Made by a program: the position numbers and the translations under genes | In this document: positions 20,813 through 29,460 of the stretch, piece by piece | Position numbering within the stretch: position 1 is the stretch's first letter | Layout: the number at the start of each line of letters is the position of its first letter | DNA from: JBFFSQ01 sp041572275 | GTDB taxonomy: Bacteria > Pseudomonadota > Gammaproteobacteria > SZUA-229 | Assembly: GCA_041572275.1 (NCBI GenBank) | Contig: JBFFSQ010000003.1 | Coordinates: 1-37,296 of the forward strand | Direction of reading: 5' to 3' | DNA length: 37,296 bases | The notes under the pieces: generated by a model | The model's database searches: none | What the model saw: only the letters and a program-made list of their open reading frames with translations | Told to the model about the DNA's origin: nothing

Positions 20813-22726
20813 CTAGACCAGGTCCAGGTGGAGTATGCCTTCCATTTTTTCAGCGGTTTCAGATTTGCCCGTGCGGCTATCGCCCACCAGGGCAATGGTG
20901 ATGCTGACTTCATCGGCGTGGCCGCCCAAACGCTGACGTTTTTCCAGAGCGCTGGTTTTAATCTCCTCGATGAGGTCTTCTGCCAGTCGCACCGGGCCTT
21001 CCTGTTCAACACATTCGCGTGAGGTATAACCGCAACGTTCGATATCCTCATCGCTATTGCCTTCATAGGCTCCCGCCATCAGCTGGCTGTAGGCGACACC
21101 GACTTTCAGTTCACCGCGATTAATGAGGATGTTCATGTCACCGACGAAGCCTTTTTCATTTTCGGAGAATTTGTCATACAGGTCCGGGTGCAGGATGGTG
21201 CCGTCATTGTCTTTCAGCAAAGGGAAGGGATTGGCCCAGTAGCTGCTTTCCTTGGCACCACGATGGGTCTGGGTAGAGCCTGCTGCTACACGTTCACCTA
21301 AACGGAAATGTTCCAGTGCTGTCTCGATGTGCATATCTGCATGTATGGTAGTGGTGCCCAGTTCAATAACGGTGAAGTTATTCATATACAGCAGCATATC
21401 CAAGGGATCATCGCGGAATAGCTCATCAACATCAGTGACCGGTACGATCTGGCGTGCGTTGGAGCCAGTATGTTTATTGTAGCCAACTTCGCGGCCGGCC
21501 ATTTGTAGCTTGGCCTGATCGCTGAAACCATCGAGACAGGCAAAGGCACCGGTTTCTGTGCCGGTAAATACGGGACGGGTCAGTTTGTCTTCTGCTTTGA
21601 TTAGGCTGATTTTACCCATATCATCGGCCTTGATCAGCATCTCGGCGATATAAGGCTCATCTTTAGTATTGAAACGGACAACATAGCGGGTACAGCCACA
21701 GTGTAATGGTAAGTCACCGTTGAGAATGGCCAAAACATTGTGCAGCGTCAGAATAGGTTTCTTGGCATAGCCGAAATATTTCAGTTCATCGATATTGGGT
21801 ACGACACCGATGAGCAGTTTATTGTTTTCGTCATAGTAGTAACCCAGGTCTGACTCCTCAGCATCGGGCATGCCAAAGAAGAAGATGCCATCAGCCTGAC
21901 GATTACTGGTGATATCCTCAATACGGGCGAATGGAAACAGGTTGAGAAGACCGGGTTCCATTTCAATGCAGCCACGAGACTTATGAATAAACGCAATAAT
22001 AAGTGATGTGCCGACCTGTAGAGGCACAGAGACCCAGTCCTCGACGTTGAAACCCCTGAGGCGAAGCGGGTTGTGATCGAGTTGATAAAAGGGTTTGGCA
22101 CGTTTGTTTGATGGCGTGGAATAATCGACACCGGTTTTCATGTCGGCTGCAATGGTCAGCGGTATATGGGCCAGCAGTGAATAGTCGGCTGGGTAATTGA
22201 AATAATGGCCCGAGATTTCACCCGCTGTGACATTGGGCGAGGGATCCATGCCCGGTGTCCGGCGCACTCCTTGATCAAGATTGACCTTGTTTAATAGTTC
22301 ACGACGAGTATCCAGGATCAGATCAGCCAGATCCTGAGCTTTATCGGTGACCATTTCTTTTACCGTGGCTGGAGTCTCCAGGCCTGTTGAGACCACGTCG
22401 TTCTGTAAACGAACCAGGCGGGAATAGGCTGAACCTCGATAATGATGGAAGGCACCGTCGATGAAGCGAATCAGATCGCGGGCATGTTCTTTGTCCATAT
22501 GGCTCGACAAATTCTCGGATTCTAAAATATTAATTAAATCTCGGGTCCGTACCTTTTTGATAAAGTCGACTTTCTGAGAGGCTTCATTTTGCTGTTTGTC
22601 GGGCCGATTTTGCAAATCAGCGATGAATGCTGCTTTGTAAATTTTCAGATAGCGGGCAAATGCGAGACTTCTGAGTAACTGGCCGGGCGTAGTACAGCCA
22701 TCGCGTATTTCGAGTATTTGTTCCAT
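20813..22726 (-). CDS. PEP carboxykinase-like protein with a C-terminal P-loop
   Basis: A 637-residue protein, taken from the ATG at 22726. I read it as a distant relative of ATP-type PEP carboxykinase/HPr kinase. Family-like segments occur in order: DLPLHCGCTRYVVR (cf. LPLKG..MHCSAN), TGAFACLDGF (cf. GVFNFEGG), SNAR with R425 (cf. ENTR), EHFRLGERVAAGSTQTHRG (cf. HFLSGF..LAGTERG, 473-490), HPDLYDKF (513-520), and ILINRG (cf. YLVNTG, 533-538). The P-loop is missing from its usual place before these and appears at 615-622 (GDSRTGKS, very like HprK GDSGxGKS), 15 residues from the end. A stop and stem-loop follow at once, so this is not an obvious frameshift. Activity is unknown. It is convergent with the RluA-family gene. 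Confidence 0.7.
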   Translation of the reverse strand: MEQILEIRDGCTTPGQLLRSLAFARYLKIYKAAFIADLQNRPDKQQNEASQKVDFIKKVRTRDLINILESENLSSHMDKEHARDLIRFIDGAFHHYRGSAYSRLVRLQNDVVSTGLETPATVKEMVTDKAQDLADLILDTRRELLNKVNLDQGVRRTPGMDPSPNVTAGEISGHYFNYPADYSLLAHIPLTIAADMKTGVDYSTPSNKRAKPFYQLDHNPLRLRGFNVEDWVSVPLQVGTSLIIAFIHKSRGCIEMEPGLLNLFPFARIEDITSNRQADGIFFFGMPDAEESDLGYYYDENNKLLIGVVPNIDELKYFGYAKKPILTLHNVLAILNGDLPLHCGCTRYVVRFNTKDEPYIAEMLIKADDMGKISLIKAEDKLTRPVFTGTETGAFACLDGFSDQAKLQMAGREVGYNKHTGSNARQIVPVTDVDELFRDDPLDMLLYMNNFTVIELGTTTIHADMHIETALEHFRLGERVAAGSTQTHRGAKESSYWANPFPLLKDNDGTILHPDLYDKFSENEKGFVGDMNILINRGELKVGVAYSQLMAGAYEGNSDEDIERCGYTSRECVEQEGPVRLAEDLIEEIKTSALEKRQRLGGHADEVSITIALVGDSRTGKSETAEKMEGILHLDLV

Positions 22727-22920
22727 AGCAACTTTATCAATGGTTAGGGCAATAATAAGCCTGACTGTGGCTGCGGGCCATTCAGTCAGGCGCAAGTATC
22801 AGTTGCCGAAAAGCATAATCAATAAATTGAATAATTGATTTGATTTGTCACAATTTGTCATTATTCATCAGGTCGTTGCAGGAATTTAAGCACGGTATTG
22901 CCATATTCGAAGCATAGATT

Positions 22921-22954
22921 ATTCAACAGGACACCGAAAGCGGTGTTGTTGAAT
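22921..22954 (+). promoter_or_regulatory. Leader hairpin upstream of pdsO
   Basis: Two arms form a 14-bp stem (8 bp plus 6 bp, separated by a GG bulge) with an AAAG tetraloop, ending 20 bases before the preferred pdsO start. It has no T run, so it fits an mRNA-stabilising or translation-control structure. Confidence 0.6.
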
Positions 22955-22974
22955 GAAACGATGAGGATATGACA

Positions 22975-23583
22975 ATGAATAAAACACGATTAAATATCGC
23001 GATGGCGATGATATTACCTGCGTGTGTCACTGTTGGCTGCGGTAGTAATGAAACCCGGACTGCGGTGGATGATGTGATTGTTCCAGAGCAACAACTGGTT
23101 CAGGAGCTTGAGCACAAGGAGAATACGGTGCCCGTTACTGAGTCAGTGGTATTGGCAGAGCAGATTGAAAATGAGTTTGAGGCGATTGTTGAGACTGAGC
23201 CGGTGGTTGATGAAGTGATGACATCGCAGCCAGAACAGCGTGTGTTTTATTTCGATAGTAACAGCAGCGACATTCGGCAGGATGATTTTGAGCGTCTGAT
23301 TGCCCATGCTGAATATCTGATTAAGCACCCACAAATCAAACTGAAAATCAGCGGCCACGCAGATATCAGTGGTGATTCGCTCTATAACCAGCAGCTGGCG
23401 CAGAAACGTGCGGAATCAACTGCGCGCATCTTAATGGATTATGGCGTGCTGGCGGCTCAGATTGATATGCAAAGCCTGGGCGAAGACAGTCCGGTAGCTG
23501 GTTTTGAGCATGCGATTGAGGATCGACGTGTTGAGCTTGAGTATGTCATTGATACTCAGCTGAGTGAGGTCAACAATTTCTAG
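22975..23583 (+). CDS. pdsO: PdsO: OmpA-domain protein of the dedicated sortase system
   Basis: A 202-residue exported protein. An N-terminal signal region has cysteines at LPAC and VTVGC, so a lipoprotein is possible though neither lipobox is ideal. A Glu/Val-rich linker follows, then a C-terminal OmpA/Pal peptidoglycan-binding domain (VFYFDSNSSDIRQDD, LKISGHADISGDSLYNQQLA, RRVELEY). The ATG at 22975 is preferred because GAGG lies eight bases before it; the ATG at 22969 is too close. An OmpA-family protein next to the PdsS/PdsR pair and sortase matches the proteobacterial dedicated sortase set. It is convergent with pdsS. It may tether the sortase substrate to the cell wall, which is inference. 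Confidence 0.85.
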   Translation: MNKTRLNIAMAMILPACVTVGCGSNETRTAVDDVIVPEQQLVQELEHKENTVPVTESVVLAEQIENEFEAIVETEPVVDEVMTSQPEQRVFYFDSNSSDIRQDDFERLIAHAEYLIKHPQIKLKISGHADISGDSLYNQQLAQKRAESTARILMDYGVLAAQIDMQSLGEDSPVAGFEHAIEDRRVELEYVIDTQLSEVNNF

Positions 23584-23688
23584 GCGATGTAGGGAGGTGG
23601 TCTGCCGTTCCGTGTCGCTGTTCCTTGCGGTGGCCGGACGGCTTTATGGGGTTTTGCCGAAAGATAGGCTGAGCTGTGTGAGCATAGA

Positions 23689-25791
23689 TCAGGCGAGTGG
23701 CAGGCGAATGATGAACTCAACACCACTGTCATCGTCACGGTTGTGGGCACTAATCTGACCTCCATGAGCCTGGGTAATGAGTTTGGCAATATATAAACCC
23801 AGTCCCAGATGACTTGAGTTTGTGGATTCTCTACGCAGGCTGACCATGGAATCGAATAACTGTGATTGCATGTCGGTGGGTAACAGTGGCCCTGAGTTGC
23901 TTAGCGATAAACATAAATCGCGTTGATCTTGATTGAGGTTTAGTTGAATGTCGCTGTCATTTGGGCTGAAGTCCACTGCATTTGAAATTAATTTGTCCAG
24001 CAGTTGCACCATGAGTTCAGGTGATCCATTTATTATTGTATCGGTCGTCTCGATATGGAGCTTGAAGTCATGTTCGGGGTAGATATCACGATAGGCTTCA
24101 ATGCTACTGCGGAGAACCTGGCCGAGGTCAAAATCTTCCAGTTCAGACGCCTGGATGCTCTGCTCGACTCGGGTTGCTTCGCTCATGGCGGTAATGATAT
24201 TGGCGAGACGATCACTGCCTTCTCGGGCTCGCTGGGCGTAAATTCTACTTTGTTCGGATAGATCTGCGTTGCTGAGATTGTCCAGTGATGATTGCACTAC
24301 CGCCAGTGGTGTACGCAATTCATGGGACAGTTTAGAGGCCAGGCTGCGCAGGTACAGTGTGTATTGTTGCAGGCGTTTGTGCATGGTAGACATGCTGCGG
24401 GATAAATCGCCGAGTTCATCACGGCTGTTTGATGTTCGGTAGTCACTGCTAAGTTGGCCATCGGCACTGATCATGTCTTCAGCGGCATTGCGTAACTTGC
24501 GAATACGGAATGACAACAGCGTGGCATAACCAAGTAATGCGAATGCGGCTATCAGGATGGCAATGGAGCTGAGTGTAATGAGTCGACTCAGCGCTCGATT
24601 AGTCAGGGAGAGGATGGCTTCACTGCTCTGATCAGCAACGACCACCGCTACTACTCTATTATCAATTATGACCGGAAAGCTGGCGGAAACGATGGCGCGG
24701 TTGGATGTTTCCGGTTTATACCATGAGGTCATTTCCTGTTTGTTTAAAGCTGCTTCGATTAACGGCCCCTGGATACGACCTTGTTGCAGGCTAACTGCCT
24801 GCGTTGTTGATTCAGCTACGTTCATGATGAAGTGATAAAGCTGGTTGAGAATGTCCAGCAGCGTTTCATTGAGGTCGAGACCCTGAGATGAATCCGCTGG
24901 CCGTTCAATACTGCCAATACTGCTGAGTAACCAGCCCTGGCTGTCGGCGACTCTGAGTCGGGCTCTATCCTGGTTGAAGCGTTGCAGCAGTGTTTCCAGT
25001 TTTGGTGAGGTTTGAATCAATAGGCCATTACTTTGTGAATCAGCTTTGTCCCAAGTGCCATACCAGCCATTGATGGTGTCTGATGACGGAGTGTCGATAT
25101 CAACAATGGCCATATTGATATTCGATGTGAGCAGTTTCAGTGGGATGCGCAGCTCGATGTTGTAGCCTGTGGCGGTATCTTGCCACTGACCGGAAATGCG
25201 ACGTTCGTATCGTAGTCGTGGATTAAGACTATCGCCATCAATAAGATATTGAGCTTCCAGTTTGCCCGGTGCACTGGTCTGAATGAAATAGCGCCGGGGC
25301 TGACCGTTTTTATTTCGCAGAAGTAGTTGCAGGCGATCACCATTAACCAGCTGTTGCGATGGCCGGTGGTAAATAACCTGGTCATCCTTAACACTAAAAA
25401 ACAGATACAGATAACTTTTGTAGGTGGCGGCAATAGCACTGACCGGTTGCTGGTTATTCGGGGCTGACGTCATTTGATTGCGGAATGACCTGAAATTTTC
25501 GTCGGATTGTCCCCAGTCATCGACATAGCCGTCAAGCTGGATTTGACTGTTTAGCCTGAAGGCATAGGTATTATCTGTGCTGTGATTAGTTTCGTCAGTT
25601 AATCGATCGAAATTGAACAGCTGTGGATTTTCATAGGTTAATAGATGAGCAATCGTTCGGGTGGTTGTGAGCAGGCTCTGTTCCTGGCCATCGCGTAAGG
25701 TGTTTTCCATTTCGCGGATATACTCACAACCGGCCCAGGGTAAGGCGAGAGTTAGTAGACTGAGAACGAAGAGTTGGTTACGTAATTTCAC
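23689..25791 (-). CDS. pdsS: PdsS: sensor histidine kinase of the dedicated sortase system
   Basis: A 700-residue sensor kinase. An N-terminal membrane segment is followed by a large periplasmic part with a CBM9-like beta domain (LNSQIQLDGYVDDWGQ near residue 80). A second membrane helix (about 398-420) and a HAMP-like region lead into the kinase core: H-box KLSHELRTPLAVVQ, N-box KLISNAVDFSPND, and G-box GLGLYIAKLI. The length and CBM9-type sensor fit the proteobacterial dedicated sortase system kinase. It is read from the same strand as pdsR, nine bases downstream of it, as one operon. The periplasmic domain may sense a glycan or cell-surface state; the signal is unknown. Confidence 0.92.
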   Translation of the reverse strand: MKLRNQLFVLSLLTLALPWAGCEYIREMENTLRDGQEQSLLTTTRTIAHLLTYENPQLFNFDRLTDETNHSTDNTYAFRLNSQIQLDGYVDDWGQSDENFRSFRNQMTSAPNNQQPVSAIAATYKSYLYLFFSVKDDQVIYHRPSQQLVNGDRLQLLLRNKNGQPRRYFIQTSAPGKLEAQYLIDGDSLNPRLRYERRISGQWQDTATGYNIELRIPLKLLTSNINMAIVDIDTPSSDTINGWYGTWDKADSQSNGLLIQTSPKLETLLQRFNQDRARLRVADSQGWLLSSIGSIERPADSSQGLDLNETLLDILNQLYHFIMNVAESTTQAVSLQQGRIQGPLIEAALNKQEMTSWYKPETSNRAIVSASFPVIIDNRVVAVVVADQSSEAILSLTNRALSRLITLSSIAILIAAFALLGYATLLSFRIRKLRNAAEDMISADGQLSSDYRTSNSRDELGDLSRSMSTMHKRLQQYTLYLRSLASKLSHELRTPLAVVQSSLDNLSNADLSEQSRIYAQRAREGSDRLANIITAMSEATRVEQSIQASELEDFDLGQVLRSSIEAYRDIYPEHDFKLHIETTDTIINGSPELMVQLLDKLISNAVDFSPNDSDIQLNLNQDQRDLCLSLSNSGPLLPTDMQSQLFDSMVSLRRESTNSSHLGLGLYIAKLITQAHGGQISAHNRDDDSGVEFIIRLPLA

Positions 25792-25800
25792 GATGATTGG

Positions 25801-26496
25801 CTAGTGTCTGTCGTTCCAGCGATAGCCGAAGCCATAGACGGTTTCAATGGCATTAAACGCTGAGTCGATATTGGTGAATTTTTTACGTATGCGTTTGATG
25901 TGGGAGGTGATGGTGTTGTCATCCAGTACCACATTGGCGGCGTCCATGAGTTGCTGACGATTTTTTACATGGCCGGGGTGTTGTGCCAGAGCATGCAGGA
26001 GCCAGAATTCGGTGAGTGTAAGTGGTATCGCCTGTGTTTGCCAGGTCGCGGACATTCTGTCCATATCCATGCTGAGTTCACCTTGTGTCAGTGTGTTGGT
26101 TTGAGGTGTCGAGCGTTGCATGGCGTCAATGCGGCGTAATAGTGCAACGATACGGGCGACCAGATGAGGTAGGCTGATGTTTTTGGTTAAATAATCATCA
26201 GCGCCCAGGCGCAGGCCTGAAATGGCATCCAGTTCACTGTCCCGTGCAGTAAGGAAAATAATCGGTAATTGGGGTGCCATGGCGCGAAGATCGCGACAGA
26301 GTTCAAAGCCGCCTTCAATTTCATCTTCAAGTCCGACATCGATGATTGCCAGATCCGGCAGTTGTTTATTGAATGCCTGCATGGCGTCAGGCCGGTTGCT
26401 ATACAGGCTAACCTGATAACCATGATGTTGTAACACGTCGCGATAATTTTCGCGAATGGCGGGTTCATCTTCTACGATGGCAATGTGGTGACTCAT
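25801..26496 (-). CDS. pdsR: PdsR: OmpR-type response regulator of the dedicated sortase system
   Basis: A 231-residue response regulator. A receiver domain (IAIVEDEPAIRENYRD; phospho-Asp in LAIIDVGLEDE; conserved FLTARDSE and Lys in LTKNISL) is followed by an OmpR-type winged helix (LTEFWLLHALAQHPGHVKNRQQLMDAA and the recognition-helix region TITSHIKRIRKKF). The ATG at 26496 is preferred to the TTG one codon upstream. It is divergent from the sortase target gene across a 184-base control region and precedes pdsS in an operon. It is the likely regulator of the target-sortase operon and possibly of pdsO. Confidence 0.93.
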   Translation of the reverse strand: MSHHIAIVEDEPAIRENYRDVLQHHGYQVSLYSNRPDAMQAFNKQLPDLAIIDVGLEDEIEGGFELCRDLRAMAPQLPIIFLTARDSELDAISGLRLGADDYLTKNISLPHLVARIVALLRRIDAMQRSTPQTNTLTQGELSMDMDRMSATWQTQAIPLTLTEFWLLHALAQHPGHVKNRQQLMDAANVVLDDNTITSHIKRIRKKFTNIDSAFNAIETVYGFGYRWNDRH

Positions 26497-26680
26497 CAAC
26501 CTGTCCTGTATCTGCTCTTGTGTCAGCTTCGATTATGTATGACTGAATGATAGCTGGATTCGGAGCAGAAATGTACGTTTGCCATAATTCATCATTATTG
26601 CACCTGACATTGCCATTTTTCACATCCGATATTGCCCGATTGTTTTGATTTACTGATCTAAAAGAAAGGGGAATCAGGCA
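26497..26680. promoter_or_regulatory. Divergent control region of pdsR and the sortase target
   Basis: A 184-base spacer separates two divergent operons of one system, so both promoters and probably the PdsR operator lie here. A GAAAGGGGA ribosome site precedes the target gene. No clear operator palindrome was found by eye. Confidence 0.6.
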
Positions 26681-28882
26681 ATGATCAGAACAAACTATCG
26701 TGCAGTAATTAAACGCAATCATAGCGGTGAGTGCCGGGTCGTTACACAAAGGCATTATCTATGGCAAGCATCTAGTCATCATGTATCACCACACTGGCGA
26801 TTGGTATCTGTAAGTAGTCAGCGCCACAGAAATTTTTTTCAGGGTCTGTTGTTGTTGATACTGCTGGGTCTGTTGCCCGGTATGGTATGGGCAAGTGAAA
26901 TCGCATTGCCGGCAGAGATTAAGGCCGGTAGTTTTTTTGTTCGTGGTGATTCAGGTGTAACGCAGGAAGCGTTACGCCTGAATAGTGAAGCAGACTTTAA
27001 TATCAGTGGCATGATTGCCCGTGTTCGTTTGCAGCAGCAGTTCAAAAATACTTCAGCTGAATGGATGGAAGGTGTCTACGTGTTTCCATTGCCGGAACAG
27101 GCGGCGGTGGATCGATTGAATATACAGGTGGGTGAACGACGTATCGAAGGTGTGATAAAAGAACGTGCCGAAGCAAAGGCCATGTATCAACGGGCGAAAA
27201 GCAGTGGTCAACGCACCGCACTGGTGGAACAGGAACGGCCTAATTTATTCACCACCTCGGTGGCAAATATTGCCCCGGGTGAAACGGTAGTGGTGGAGAT
27301 CAGCTACCAGCAAATGCTGCATTATCAACGAGGTCGTTTCAGTCTGCGTTTTCCAATGACACTGACGCCCCGTTATATACCGGGTGAACAGATAATTGAT
27401 GCTGATGAGCCGATCAGTATTAAAGGTTCAGGCTGGTCATTTAATACCGACCAGGTCAGGGATGCCAGTCGTATTACACCACCGGTTCGACTCAGTCATG
27501 AGACAGAGGACAGTCGTATGCGGATAAAGGTAACACTGGATGCTGGCATGGAGTTGAGTCGGATTAACAGTCTTTACCATGACATTGAGTTCAATCGTCA
27601 GGGTCAGGTCTATAGTGTCGAGCTGTTAAACGGTGCTGTAGCCATGGATCGAGATTTTGAACTGGTCTGGCAACCCGCGTTGGGGGCTGAACCCGAGGCG
27701 GCGTTGTTCAAGGAAACAATTGCCGGTGAGGATTATGCCCTGATTATGTTGATGCCGCCGGTGGCGGAGTCATTCCCGGTCGCACAGCAGTCACTGCCTC
27801 GCGAAGTGGTATTTATTATTGATACGTCCGGCTCGATGGCCGGTGTCTCCATGCAACAGGCCAGAGCCGCTCTGTTGATGGCCTTGAAAACACTGCAGCC
27901 CGTTGATCGTTTTAATATCATTGAGTTTAATTCAGTTACCCGGCGTCTATTCAGTCAGTCAGTGCAGGCTGATCAACAATCGCTAGATGTCGCTCAACGG
28001 TTTGTACAAAATCTGCGCGCCGATGGCGGCACCGAAATGAAACCGGCTATCGAGGCGGCACTGGATAGTGATGCGCTAGAGGGATATGTTCGGCAGGTGG
28101 TGTTCATGACCGATGGCAGTGTCGGCAATGAAACAGCACTGTTTGCTTTGATAGAAAATAAACTTCAACACAGTCGTTTATTTACAGTGGGTATAGGCTC
28201 GGCACCGAACAGTTATTTTATGCGTAAAGCGGCAGAGTTTGGTCGTGGTAGCTATACCTATATCCGTTCTCAGGATGAAGTATATGGCCGTATGCAGGCA
28301 CTGTTTGCGCAGCTGCAGTCACCGCAGTTGAGTCATATCCAGCTGAACTGGTCGGGGGAGTCGACCCCACAACTGTGGCCACAACGTTTGCCGGATCTAT
28401 ATCGTGACCAGCCTTTATTGATTAGTGCGAAACTCGACGTAGCCAATACCCATTTAACCGTCAGCGGCAGAATGGGTGGTCAGGTATGGCAACGCCGACT
28501 GGCACTTGATAGTCATCAGCAGCATAGTGGCGTTGCTGTGCTGTGGGCACGCAATCAGATTGCTGACTGGATGGATCAGGTTGTGAGAGGTGGTCAGCAG
28601 GCGAAGCTGCGACAGCAGATTGTTGACCTGGCCTTGAAGCATCAAATGGTGAGTAAGTATACCAGTCTGGTCGTTGTCGATCCGGTTCAAGCCAGAGCCA
28701 GGCATGAGGGCTTGAAAACGGCAGCTGTTGCCAACCGTTTACCCCTTGGTTCCCAGCAGCGTGTTCAAGGCTATGGTTTTCCACAAACTGCCACGGCATC
28801 TGAATTACAGTTACTACTGGGTTTTGGTTGCATTGCGCTAGCCATGATTCTAATACTATTCAGGGCACGATATGAAAAATGA
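26681..28882 (+). CDS. Marine proteobacterial sortase target protein (VIT/VWA)
   Basis: A 733-residue exported protein. A long basic N-region of about 50 residues precedes a hydrophobic signal core (FFQGLLLLILLGLLPG) and a probable cleavage site after MVWA. A vault inter-alpha-trypsin (VIT) domain follows (RVRLQQQFKNTSAEWMEGVY, FPLPEQAAVDRL), then a VWA domain with intact MIDAS (FIIDTSGSM) near residue 380. The C-terminus is a sortase signal: FPQTA at 700-704, a hydrophobic helix, and RARYEK. The usual motif in this family is LPQTA-like, so Phe is a variation. The next gene, overlapping by four bases, is its sortase. Confidence 0.95.
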   Translation: MIRTNYRAVIKRNHSGECRVVTQRHYLWQASSHHVSPHWRLVSVSSQRHRNFFQGLLLLILLGLLPGMVWASEIALPAEIKAGSFFVRGDSGVTQEALRLNSEADFNISGMIARVRLQQQFKNTSAEWMEGVYVFPLPEQAAVDRLNIQVGERRIEGVIKERAEAKAMYQRAKSSGQRTALVEQERPNLFTTSVANIAPGETVVVEISYQQMLHYQRGRFSLRFPMTLTPRYIPGEQIIDADEPISIKGSGWSFNTDQVRDASRITPPVRLSHETEDSRMRIKVTLDAGMELSRINSLYHDIEFNRQGQVYSVELLNGAVAMDRDFELVWQPALGAEPEAALFKETIAGEDYALIMLMPPVAESFPVAQQSLPREVVFIIDTSGSMAGVSMQQARAALLMALKTLQPVDRFNIIEFNSVTRRLFSQSVQADQQSLDVAQRFVQNLRADGGTEMKPAIEAALDSDALEGYVRQVVFMTDGSVGNETALFALIENKLQHSRLFTVGIGSAPNSYFMRKAAEFGRGSYTYIRSQDEVYGRMQALFAQLQSPQLSHIQLNWSGESTPQLWPQRLPDLYRDQPLLISAKLDVANTHLTVSGRMGGQVWQRRLALDSHQQHSGVAVLWARNQIADWMDQVVRGGQQAKLRQQIVDLALKHQMVSKYTSLVVVDPVQARARHEGLKTAAVANRLPLGSQQRVQGYGFPQTATASELQLLLGFGCIALAMILILFRARYEK

Positions 28883-29460
28883 ACAGCAGAAAACTGACCC
28901 TCAGCATTATCCTACTCTGTGCCATTTCTGCCTGGCAATTCGGCTCTGTGGCTTACCTGCATGTCAAAGCCCGGCTGGCACAGTACCTTGTCGCCGAGGC
29001 CTGGACAAAAGTAAAACAGGGCGAGGCAAAAGCTAAGCCCTGGCCCTGGGCAGACACCTGGCCGGTGGCGCAATTACGGGTACCGCGGTATCAGGTGGAG
29101 CAATGGGTGTTGGCCGGTGCCAGCGGTCGTACCCTGGCGTTTGGGCCTGGCTGGATGAAGGCCAGTGCAGAGCTCGGCAGCGCCGGTGTGGTGGTATTGG
29201 CGGGGCATCGAGATACGCACTTTGGGTTTCTGGCAGAGCTGGCTATTGGTGATGTTATTGAAATAGATGCAGTGAATGGCCCTATGCAATATCAGGTTGA
29301 TAGCATGGATGTAGTTGATAGTACTGTGTATCAGTTATCATTGCACGCCACAGAGTCGATGCTGGTGTTGATTACCTGTTATCCCTTTGATGGCATTGAT
29401 CCAGGTACGCCCTTGCGGTACGTTGTGTCGGCATCAAGAATATTGGAGACAAATACGTGA
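28879..29460 (+). CDS. Class GN sortase
   Basis: A 193-residue membrane-anchored transpeptidase. One N-terminal membrane helix (about 7-27) precedes the sortase barrel. The catalytic triad is visible: H110 in LAGHRDTHFGFL, C167 in LVLITCYPF and R180 in GTPLRYVV. This is the gram-negative class dedicated to the VIT/VWA target. The ATG overlaps the target stop by four bases (ATGA), so the two are translationally coupled and made together. The GTG start of the next gene overlaps its own stop, extending the operon. Confidence 0.95.
   Translation: MNSRKLTLSIILLCAISAWQFGSVAYLHVKARLAQYLVAEAWTKVKQGEAKAKPWPWADTWPVAQLRVPRYQVEQWVLAGASGRTLAFGPGWMKASAELGSAGVVVLAGHRDTHFGFLAELAIGDVIEIDAVNGPMQYQVDSMDVVDSTVYQLSLHATESMLVLITCYPFDGIDPGTPLRYVVSASRILETNT

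Noticed and set aside
20614..21066. A frameshift restoring more of the PEPCK-like protein past its stop
   Set aside because: The alternative frame does not continue with family sequence, and a stem-loop follows the stop at once.
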